In this document: in pieces, positions 16,272 through 24,378 of the stretch | Position numbering within the stretch: the first letter of the stretch is position 1 | How the letters are laid out: each line of letters starts with the position of its first letter | Assembly (NCBI GenBank): GCA_024763035.1 | Contig: JANTGG010000008.1 | Coordinates: 1-48,761, forward strand | DNA length: 48,761 nucleotides | Source: Desulfocapsa sp. | GTDB lineage: Bacteria > Desulfobacterota > Desulfobulbia > Desulfobulbales > Desulfocapsaceae | Direction: 5' to 3' | Translations under genes and position numbers: made by a program | The notes under the pieces: model-generated | Told to the model about the DNA's origin: nothing | Seen by the model: only the letters and a program-made list of their open reading frames with translations | The model's database searches: none

Positions 16272-18599
16272 TCAGCTCCTGACTGGTATCGCTGGTGAAA
16301 GCCCTGAGTGTATAATGACCAGCAAGGGCTGTTGAAGGTAGGTGGCGGTGATCGTGGTGGAGCTGTCAGTCGCCAGATTGGGTCTGAAAATTTCAACAGG
16401 TACAGGGAGCAAAACAAGACCGTTGCCGCCATCTGCCATAAAGGCAGTATCTCCTGCTATATATAGTCCTTTCGAGGATCCGGGAGTAGCTACGGTGCCA
16501 ATGCGGTTTGGTTCTGCCGGGATACTGACATCGATGGCCTGCAGGCCAAAATCGGCATTTGCTATATATATCAAGTTATTATCTATGTGCAGAGCCTGAG
16601 GGGATCCTCCCAAAAAGAAGGTACTGACACGGAGTGGGGAGGTTGGGTTGCTGATGTCGAGAATATGAAGGCGGAGGTTGTCGAGAACATAAGCCATATT
16701 ATTGTTGATGACTACATTCGTAGTTAAAGACATGCTATCGGTGAATTGGCCGGCCAAGCTTGGCGAGCTTTGATTAGTGATGTCAACAATCTGTAAACCA
16801 TTGCCACCTGCTGCTACATAGGCAAAGTCACTGCTTACTGCGATGTCTCTGGCTGAGCCACCGGGGATTGGTAGGGAGCTGAGGAGCGTTGGCTGATCAG
16901 GGATGCTGATGTCGAAAATGTGAAGAGAGTCACCGTCAGAGACATAGACCGAATCACCCTTAACAACCACGCTTGTTGGATCACCGGATACAGGGATAGT
17001 ATCAAGGAGCTGTGGGGTGTCCGGGGTACTGATGTCAACAAGCTGCAGGTCACCTGCCGTAATGTAGAGATAATTTCCGGAAAGAGCCAGATCCGTTGCC
17101 CACCCTGGAAGTTCCAGGGAGCTACGAATTTCTGGTTTCTCTGGTGTGGTGATATCAATTACCTGCAGGTAGCCATTCAAATCTGCTACATAGGCTGTGT
17201 TACCGGAAAGAGCCACTGCTTGAGCATCCCCTGGAGTATCAGCAAAACCTATACCGCTCCTGGTGAGATACCCGATGTTGACAATTTGAAGTCCTCCATC
17301 CTGAATATAGGCTGTGTTGTCTATTACTGTAATCTTGCTGGCTCGATTCGGGGTTGAAATGGTACTGAGAATTTCCGGATTCAGGGAATCACTGATATCA
17401 ACAACCTGTGTGCCGCTGAAGTTTGCAGCAACATAGGCAGTACTCCCCACCACCGTTACCGCTGACGCGGTGTCCGGCATGGGAATTGAACTCAGCAGTT
17501 GGAGGTTTGCGGGATTGCTGATATCTATAATCTGCAGTCCATCGTTTGAATGGGCAACGTATGCCTTGCTGTCACTGATGGAGATAGCCTGAGCGACCCC
17601 TGAGGTCTCCAGTGAATCAACAATTACAGGGTTGTCAGGGTTTTCAATATTGATTGCCTGAAAGGCATTTGCTGCCACATATGCCATGTTGCCGATGACG
17701 ATTACGTCGCTCGCCCAATTTCCAGTACTGTAGACAGCACCACGCAAGATTGGATTGACAGGATCGTGAGCATCGATGATCTGGAGACCATTGTCGCTAT
17801 CGGCGATGTAGATCATCTGGTCGCTGATTGCTACCCTAACGGCTTTACCAGGGGTGTCTATGGTACTGATTAATTCAGGAACTGCCGGATTGCTGATGTT
17901 AATAATCTGCAAGCCACTGAATCCATCCGCCACGTAGGCAATATTTCCGGAAACGCTGATATCTTCAGCACTGCCGGTTGTCTGGAAAGAGCCGACTGTT
18001 ACCGGGCTGTCCGGTACGCTGATATCTATCAGCTGTACATTTGAAAATATCCCACTTGCCGGATCATAACTGGTACCGGTCATATAAGCCATATTGCCGA
18101 TGATTTCAAAGCCGTTTGCCCCGCCATCCACAGCCCCGATAATTTGACTATTGTTTGTCAGGTCAAGAACCATGGCAATTCTGGTGTTGTCACTAAATCC
18201 GGTTCCTGAAATAACTACGTCCATCGATTGTGAGGTCTTTCCCCAATTCGGAGATATTCGACGTATGGAGAGGGGTGCAATCTCCAATTGGAAATCGTGT
18301 TCTGTGCTGCCACCATCGACAACAAAAAGATCCTTTGATTGCGTGCTGAAACCGTAAGCAGACACGGTAACAGTATAGACAGCAGTGGACTGGTCGATTG
18401 TCAGTGAATACGAGCCGTCAATGGCTGATGTGGTGGAGCCGTAGTCAGTTGCAATTGTGGCATTTACCACTGGATGTGTCGGATCGGCACTGTCTGTGAC
18501 AAAGCCCTGGAAGGTAACTGCTGCCAGGGAGAGATCTGGTATGGCAAGTAAAATCAACATGATGACTATTGTTCTTGTTGCACACCTTGTCTGGCTCAT
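16272..18599 (-). CDS. Secreted LVIVD-repeat protein; 5' half of a frameshifted gene
   Basis: 775 residues with a signal peptide (about 1-26, ending DLSLA). A carboxypeptidase-regulatory-like domain follows (about 27-105; ATIATDYGSTTSAIDGSYSL), then an IPT/TIG-like domain (SIRRISPNWGKTSQ, VISGTGFSDNT). About thirteen LVIVD repeats of roughly 42 residues come next, each with a core like LQIIDISNPxxPxLLS and a G.A..V...G..AYVA strand. These should form one or two beta-propellers, probably for surface binding. The final residues (after ITAT) do not fit the pattern. A -1 shift near 16340 restores LPSTALAGHYTLRAF and runs straight into the peptidase frame. So the stop at 16272 is probably the result of a lost base or an assembly error. 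Confidence 0.85.
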   Translation of the reverse strand: MSQTRCATRTIVIMLILLAIPDLSLAAVTFQGFVTDSADPTHPVVNATIATDYGSTTSAIDGSYSLTIDQSTAVYTVTVSAYGFSTQSKDLFVVDGGSTEHDFQLEIAPLSIRRISPNWGKTSQSMDVVISGTGFSDNTRIAMVLDLTNNSQIIGAVDGGANGFEIIGNMAYMTGTSYDPASGIFSNVQLIDISVPDSPVTVGSFQTTGSAEDISVSGNIAYVADGFSGLQIINISNPAVPELISTIDTPGKAVRVAISDQMIYIADSDNGLQIIDAHDPVNPILRGAVYSTGNWASDVIVIGNMAYVAANAFQAINIENPDNPVIVDSLETSGVAQAISISDSKAYVAHSNDGLQIIDISNPANLQLLSSIPMPDTASAVTVVGSTAYVAANFSGTQVVDISDSLNPEILSTISTPNRASKITVIDNTAYIQDGGLQIVNIGYLTRSGIGFADTPGDAQAVALSGNTAYVADLNGYLQVIDITTPEKPEIRSSLELPGWATDLALSGNYLYITAGDLQLVDISTPDTPQLLDTIPVSGDPTSVVVKGDSVYVSDGDSLHIFDISIPDQPTLLSSLPIPGGSARDIAVSSDFAYVAAGGNGLQIVDITNQSSPSLAGQFTDSMSLTTNVVINNNMAYVLDNLRLHILDISNPTSPLRVSTFFLGGSPQALHIDNNLIYIANADFGLQAIDVSIPAEPNRIGTVATPGSSKGLYIAGDTAFMADGGNGLVLLPVPVEIFRPNLATDSSTTITATYLQQPLLVIIHSGLSPAIPVRS

Positions 18600-19336
18600 G
18601 GCAATGATATTCCGTATTGATTTTTTTTGTATTTCAGCCTTGCAGAAGGTTGTAACAGTGGGGAAAGTGCTGCTTGCTAACGGGTTGGATAATATCTGTT
18701 AACGTACCGATTGGTCATCATATCGGGTAGATTATAAACTATTTACACGTGAATGCAACATAATGTTAACATAACTCTGTGACCCAGAACAAAAATACCC
18801 CGCCATTACAATGTGTTACCCAGCACAAGACCTTCGCTTGGCACTACGTCTTTCGTTTTGTTGCAATTGTTGCTTTCACCACATTTCCAGGATGATTTTT
18901 CACACCCAATAGTGAATAGAGTTTGTGTAGCTTGGGATCAGGTTGTACGCTTTTTCTGATATGCACGATATAGCCATTCCTGCACCGCATTGAAATAGTA
19001 ACCCGATTATAAGGGAGCAAAATATTGCGTAATGTTGTCCAGGAATCATGGATACCTGCATGCTATTGTGGGTAACGACATAATATCTCACAAATAAATT
19101 TTATGGAATGACTTAGTGTATCTTGTTTAAGGGATACTGTTCAGTTCTAAGCGTAACTTCTTTAGCTTATATCATAAGAGGAGTAAGGGGAAATCATCCT
19201 GCTAAAGTGATTGCTTTTAACGGCTGTGTTTGTTATGGGGAATAGACTCGTTTATATCTTCCCCTGAAAAGTCGTCAAGCCGGTAGCACTTCAATCCAAT
19301 AGTGGAAAGCACCATTTTTCAGCAAGGTAGCCCCTT
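18600..19336. other. Long intergenic region between divergent secreted-protein genes
   Basis: 737 bases without a convincing gene. The left part holds a good leftward promoter (18731-18758). The right part is the leader of the 1561-residue gene. It includes a GGGGAA/TTCCCC inverted repeat (19237-19242 with 19259-19264), and GTATC/GATAC (19118-19122 with 19133-19137) may be an operator. A 63-codon leftward frame at 18900-19091 has no recognisable features and I treat it as chance. I could not match the leader to a known riboswitch. Confidence 0.6.
18731..18758 (-). promoter_or_regulatory. Sigma70-like promoter for the LVIVD/C13 gene
   Basis: On the - strand TTGCAT (complement of 18753-18758) and a perfect TATAAT (complement of 18731-18736) are separated by 16 bases. 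They lie about 130 bases upstream of the LVIVD start, giving a leader of roughly 125 bases. Confidence 0.6.
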
Positions 19337-22300
19337 ATGCATATCCAGCAGAACAGTCATCCTCTGAACTTCATGGCTCCTCTTCTCGTGTTGTTACTGC
19401 TATTCATTCCTGTGAGGCAGGCAGCTTGCTTTCCCGTTTCTGATACAGGTCAGTACAGTTGTTACAACAACACAAATTCCATTACCTGTCCTACATCTGT
19501 TCAGGGGTCAGACAATTATGACTTTTACGGTCAGGATGGCAGTTACATTATCAACCCGCAGAATTACCGAAAGATAAGTAGTTCAGGAGATACGCTTCCT
19601 TCAGATGCAACTGACTGGGTTGCGGTATATGATAATGCTACAGGACTTATCTGGGAAGTAAAAACACCAGACGATGATGCCACTGATGAACATCAGGACA
19701 GCAATAAAATATTCAGCTGGTCGTCGGGTGATGGATATGCTGCCTATCTGGGCAGTATCCATCTTGCAGGGAGGAGTTCATGGAAGATTCCGACTGTCAG
19801 GGAATTGTCATCCCTGCTCAATTATGAGAATCCCTCGATAAAGAGTGATTCGTTTTTTTTCCCGAGAACGTCTGCAGCACGTCCCTACTGGTCATCAACG
19901 CTTTATAATCTCCATCAAAGTGCAGCGCAGGTGGTTTCTTTTGCCGATGGAACGTTGAGTGCGAGTGTCACGACGAATGCTGAACATTTTCGAGGTGTCA
20001 TTTCCACCAGAGACTATCCCCCGGAAGGGACGGCACATTTCGTAGACAATGGTGACGGTACGATAACAGATACTGCCACCGGACTGATGTGGATGCAGAA
20101 TACCGCTGATATTCAAGGTGATGGTAATCCTTATGCGACATTCTGGAGGCAGGCACTTTCCTGGAGTACGGCAGTGGACTTTGCCGGATATAGTGATTGG
20201 CGTCTACCCAATATCAATGAATTACGTTCCCTTCTTGAGTATACGGGTTACCAGCCGTTTATCAACACACGCTATTTTCCGGATACAGATTCTTCCCCCT
20301 ATTGGTCCTCAACAACAGAACCGAGCTCGCCTGATAAGGCATGGTTTGTCAATTTTAATAACATGGCCAATGGAATCGACCCCAAGGCTGAGTCGACCCA
20401 TCATATGGTTCGTGCTGTCAGAGGTGGTCAACGCTATATTTCCCCGTCCAGGCTGTATCTATATGCTCCCCGGCAGGGTGAAGAACTTTTTATTGGAGAA
20501 CCAATCGAAATTGATTGGAATAAGGATGCATTTCCAGGACCGGTTCGGCTTTCCATTTCCCGGGATGGAGGGAAAACATATACAGTCTTTAAGGATAATT
20601 TTACATGCCCGCAAAACACAAAATATTACTGGATTGTTACCGGGCCTGAATCCTCAAACTGTTCGATACGTATTGAGGAAATTGCGGATCCATCCAACTA
20701 TACCACCCAGAGCCTTTTTTCCATTCAAGAACCCCAAAGTGTCTGGGTGAAGACAACGCATAGCAACATAGGAGCGTATGAGACAGTACTTCGTGCCAGT
20801 AACAGCACGGGGGAGTTCAGAGATCTTCTCCCCAATCCTTTTCTGGAATTCACCTCATCTGACCCTTCTGTTGCTGATTATCCCCGTTATTACGACCTAT
20901 TGGAGGGAGTACAGAACGGTTGGGTGGAGATAACAACTGCCTTTGGTCCCTACCAGGATACGTATAGTCAAGGTGTCTTTATTTTTAATGGAACGGGTAC
21001 GGAGGCCTCTGAACCAAACAACTCCACTACAGAAGCAACACCTGCTGCTGAAATCAGCGGCACCGATAACTTTTATACCAGTACGCTCCCTGAAAATGAT
21101 GTTGATTTCTATACATTTACTCTTACGACAGCAAGTCTTGTTGAAATTGGATACCAGACAAACTCCATAACAACCGATACGAAGATCGAAGTCACTAATG
21201 AAGCTGGAGATCTACAGGATTCTCAAGTTTCAGTGGACGGAGCAATGTGCCATTTTTCCTTAGCCCTTCCTCAGGGGAATTATTATATAAAACTTTCTCC
21301 CGATACGGATTATTTTGCATCTGCCTGGCATATGATTGCCTGGAAACAAATAGCAGCCTATACTTCTCCTCCGCCAGTCACTGAAATGGATTTTACAACA
21401 AACAGTGAGAAAACTGGATCAATTGGCAATTTGGGAGAATATCGAAATTTCAGTTTTACCCTGGCTGCTCCCAAAAATGTTGCAATCCGATTGCCCCCCC
21501 CTGGAAATCAGGCAGATTATAAGGTGGAGATAGTAGATGATACAGGAACAGTTGTTGACAGTGTCGATTGTCTCTATCCTGTACCTGTTACCCTTTCAAG
21601 ACCTCTGGCGGCTGGCAATTATACAATCAGGGTGAGTGCAGTCGAGAAAATTTCAGCCACTGCCGTTTTTACACTTAGCATAAGTGAAGATACTGGTCAG
21701 GTTGAGCAGGAACCAAATGATCTGGAAGAAAATGCCAGTGAATGGCATACTGATGCAGCAATTTCCGGACGTCTGAGTAGTGAGACGGATACAGATATCT
21801 TTGTTTTTGATAACGCGATCCCGCGTTATTTACAGTTGGACTTTAATTGCCCCGTCAGTAACAAAAATTTTGCTGTCAGCCTTTATAAAGATTCACTGGA
21901 AAATAAAATTAACGGCATGGAAACAACCACAGGTGAGGATATTTCTCTCCACCTCGGACTGACAAAAGGACGCTATTTTATCCGGATTTCTGCCAGTGGT
22001 CCAGCAGAAACAGACTACCCGTATACTCTGGAGCTTCAGAGTTCAACACAAACCCGTCTTGAGATTGAATCAAATAATACGGTTCCGTTTGCCAATGCCA
22101 TTGGTGATGGTCTTAGCGGACACAGAAGAGGGCAGATTTATTCTATGGATGATGTGGATTATTATGGATTCAGCCATACACTGTCAGATTTTCACATTGA
22201 ATTCTTTCCGTCTGCAACTAACGGCGATTATCGGGTGAGTGTGGTTGACAGGACCGGGGTTACGGTCACCAATGACCTGGGAACCTTAATGTCGGCAGAT

Positions 22301-24022
22301 TCAACAGATGGAACAAGTATCACCCGCTACGACACCCCTTTAAATTATCACAATATGCCCTCTGGAGATTATTATGTTCGAGTAGAAACCGTCCCTGGAG
22401 GTGATGTTGATCAATACAACATCTATGATCTGTTTCTCGCTGCCGGGATCCCTGTTGTGGCAAAAAAAGAAATTGTTGCCATTGCCATAAGTGCCCCTTC
22501 CTCTGATATCCCTGCGGGCTCTACCCTCAATCTGACTGCCACAGCCTATTACTCTGATGGTACGGTTGTCTTGAATCCAGCGTTTCAATGGGAATCTTCA
22601 AATCCTGATGTGGCTGATGTTGACGCATCGGGAGTTGTTACTGCCGGTATACTGGGTGGCAGTACAACTGTTGTTGCGTCTATTCTTGATGCTGTTGGTA
22701 AGGTGGATATTACAGTTGACAATTCCGGTAACAGACAGCATCCCGGAAATCTGATTCTCGTTGCAGGGGGTGGAGCTGATCAGAGTGATGTGTTGTTTGG
22801 CTCTACTCAGTATCTGACTGATCTGGTGTACTCCCGTTTCAAGCGTCGTTTTTTTTCTGACCGGGATATTTTTTACCTGAATCCGGTTTCGTATCACGAT
22901 ATAGATGGTGACGGTTACGACAACAATGTGGTGGACAATTTGGTGCCAACAGTCAGTAGTTTTGGCAGTGCTATTACCGAATGGGCTGCTGTTCAGGATA
23001 CCGATGGACCACTCTATATTTATCTTATAGATCATGGTGGACTGGATAGTTTCAAAATTAACGATGGAGTAGACGGTATCCTGACCTCATCCGTATTTAA
23101 GGGTTTTTTAACAGAATTCAGGACAATCACAGGAGGAAACCGTAAGGTTATTGTTGTCGTTGAGGCATGCAAGTCCGGAAGTTTTACCAGTAATATCATA
23201 GATGGGAGTGAAGATATGGTAATTGTAACTTCCACCGGAGCAAAAGATACATACATTCAACGTGATGGTCAGGTATCTTTCAGCCAGTTTTTCACAGATC
23301 AACTGCTGATTGGTGCGAGTATCGAAGAGGCATTTACCTCCACTGCTCTGTCGTTGGCTGACCAGGGACTGCCATATTCCACCATGCAACCACAAATATA
23401 TCAGGGGAGTGGTTCGTTGGCAGCTCAAACAATCCTTGGTGGTGATTTCGGTATCGGCAGCCCGTTCCCTGAATTTACATCAGTTATGGCAAGTGCAACG
23501 AATCTGGTTGCCAATACACTTGTAACAATATCTGCAAGAGTTGCAGATCTGGATACAGTTGAAAAAGTGTGGTCTGTGGTTAAATCTCCCGCATACATCA
23601 CTCCGGAATTGAGTGATGATCTTGACGCCCCTGATGTTATTCAGGACACCAGAGATGCACAACTGGATACGAATACAGGAGAGTATGAAGTCAGTTTCTC
23701 GGATTTTAAATTCAACGGAGACTATTCGGTGCTGAGTTATGCCATGAACTCCAATGGAAACATTATTCAGGTTCCGGCAGAGACTGTGATAACAGTCTCT
23801 GGTGGTGTTGATCCTCTTCTGCCGCCTGCAGGTGATATTAACAACAGTAACACTATTAATCTTAATGACGCAATTATCAGCCTTCAGGAAGTATCCGGAG
23901 TAAAAACCGGGGCGGTTCGGGTGGATTATGCTGCTTCAGGTGCAGATATCAATGGAGACGGTAAAGTGGGTCTTGCAGAAACAATCTACATTCTGAAAAG
24001 ATTAGCAGAAACAACTGAGTAA
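19337..24022 (+). CDS. Giant secreted legumain-like peptidase with DUF1566, PPC, Ig-like and dockerin domains
   Basis: A 1561-residue exported protein. Domain order: signal peptide (about 1-32); two DUF1566/Lcl-type domains (about 60-225 and 235-365), the second with GLMWMQ, DWRLPNINELRSLL, YWSST and VRAVRGG; a beta-sandwich region; four PPC-type domains (about 555-1045, e.g. EPNNSTTEATPAAEISG, DVDFYTF); and a bacterial Ig-like group 2 domain (about 1050-1130). A C13/legumain-like peptidase follows (about 1135-1375) with His1233 (LIDHGGLDSF) and Cys1278 (VVEACKSGSF). The C-terminus is a dockerin (1499-1561; DINNSNTINLND and DINGDGKVGLAE). The DHG...EAC.SGS pair closely matches eukaryotic legumain. 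It is a paralogue of the 1766-residue gene at 39705. It probably acts outside the cell. The peptidase is intact by its dyad; the substrate is unknown. Confidence 0.9.
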   Translation: MHIQQNSHPLNFMAPLLVLLLLFIPVRQAACFPVSDTGQYSCYNNTNSITCPTSVQGSDNYDFYGQDGSYIINPQNYRKISSSGDTLPSDATDWVAVYDNATGLIWEVKTPDDDATDEHQDSNKIFSWSSGDGYAAYLGSIHLAGRSSWKIPTVRELSSLLNYENPSIKSDSFFFPRTSAARPYWSSTLYNLHQSAAQVVSFADGTLSASVTTNAEHFRGVISTRDYPPEGTAHFVDNGDGTITDTATGLMWMQNTADIQGDGNPYATFWRQALSWSTAVDFAGYSDWRLPNINELRSLLEYTGYQPFINTRYFPDTDSSPYWSSTTEPSSPDKAWFVNFNNMANGIDPKAESTHHMVRAVRGGQRYISPSRLYLYAPRQGEELFIGEPIEIDWNKDAFPGPVRLSISRDGGKTYTVFKDNFTCPQNTKYYWIVTGPESSNCSIRIEEIADPSNYTTQSLFSIQEPQSVWVKTTHSNIGAYETVLRASNSTGEFRDLLPNPFLEFTSSDPSVADYPRYYDLLEGVQNGWVEITTAFGPYQDTYSQGVFIFNGTGTEASEPNNSTTEATPAAEISGTDNFYTSTLPENDVDFYTFTLTTASLVEIGYQTNSITTDTKIEVTNEAGDLQDSQVSVDGAMCHFSLALPQGNYYIKLSPDTDYFASAWHMIAWKQIAAYTSPPPVTEMDFTTNSEKTGSIGNLGEYRNFSFTLAAPKNVAIRLPPPGNQADYKVEIVDDTGTVVDSVDCLYPVPVTLSRPLAAGNYTIRVSAVEKISATAVFTLSISEDTGQVEQEPNDLEENASEWHTDAAISGRLSSETDTDIFVFDNAIPRYLQLDFNCPVSNKNFAVSLYKDSLENKINGMETTTGEDISLHLGLTKGRYFIRISASGPAETDYPYTLELQSSTQTRLEIESNNTVPFANAIGDGLSGHRRGQIYSMDDVDYYGFSHTLSDFHIEFFPSATNGDYRVSVVDRTGVTVTNDLGTLMSADSTDGTSITRYDTPLNYHNMPSGDYYVRVETVPGGDVDQYNIYDLFLAAGIPVVAKKEIVAIAISAPSSDIPAGSTLNLTATAYYSDGTVVLNPAFQWESSNPDVADVDASGVVTAGILGGSTTVVASILDAVGKVDITVDNSGNRQHPGNLILVAGGGADQSDVLFGSTQYLTDLVYSRFKRRFFSDRDIFYLNPVSYHDIDGDGYDNNVVDNLVPTVSSFGSAITEWAAVQDTDGPLYIYLIDHGGLDSFKINDGVDGILTSSVFKGFLTEFRTITGGNRKVIVVVEACKSGSFTSNIIDGSEDMVIVTSTGAKDTYIQRDGQVSFSQFFTDQLLIGASIEEAFTSTALSLADQGLPYSTMQPQIYQGSGSLAAQTILGGDFGIGSPFPEFTSVMASATNLVANTLVTISARVADLDTVEKVWSVVKSPAYITPELSDDLDAPDVIQDTRDAQLDTNTGEYEVSFSDFKFNGDYSVLSYAMNSNGNIIQVPAETVITVSGGVDPLLPPAGDINNSNTINLNDAIISLQEVSGVKTGAVRVDYAASGADINGDGKVGLAETIYILKRLAETTE

Positions 24023-24378
24023 TTCCAGCTATACATGAAGAGAACTGTTGTTTCTGCTATGGTATCCCTGCCTTTTGTCTTCCATCGCCTTGGGAATTAA
24101 GGCACCAGCTGTAGGCCGGGAAATCTTCGAATCTATGAAGTTTGTGTCTGAGTGCATCGGTAATAGATCCAATTTTGTATAGAGTAACAGGAGATGCATC
24201 TGTTCATTAATGTGATGGCATCGCAGCCCTTCAGGAACGTGCAGGGAAGGAACACCGGTGGAGTACCGATAGACTGACCTTCATTTTGACCTGATACCAA
24301 TGAGATGGGAAATCTGGGCTTGTTGCTGTGAAATTTGCGTTATAACAGCTGTTAGCCTGCAAGGTGCTTGTAGAATTA
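24023..24378. other. Intergenic leader before the LRR/TPS/CHAT run
   Basis: 356 bases with no gene that I can support. A weak promoter-like pair sits at 24320-24346, followed by a 10-bp palindrome AACAGCTGTT (24344-24353). I see no clear terminator for the upstream gene. Confidence 0.5.
24320..24346 (+). promoter_or_regulatory. Weak promoter candidate for the LRR-TpsA-TpsB-CHAT operon
   Basis: TTGTTG (24320-24325) and TATAAC (24341-24346) are separated by 15 bases, slightly short of ideal. This is the best-looking pair in the leader, about 30 bases before the LRR start. Confidence 0.3.

Noticed and set aside
16263-16346. Programmed ribosomal frameshift at the LVIVD/C13 junction
   Set aside because: A -1 shift would be needed, but there is no X XXY YYZ slippery heptamer at the point of change. 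A lost base explains it better.
18900-19091. 63-codon leftward frame in the long intergenic region
   Set aside because: No ribosome site, no recognisable domain and no coding-type composition. It overlaps the presumed leader.
24200-24245. CRP-like half sites (TGTGA then TCGCA) before the LRR gene
   Set aside because: The spacing is five bases instead of six and the second half is imperfect. It fits chance.
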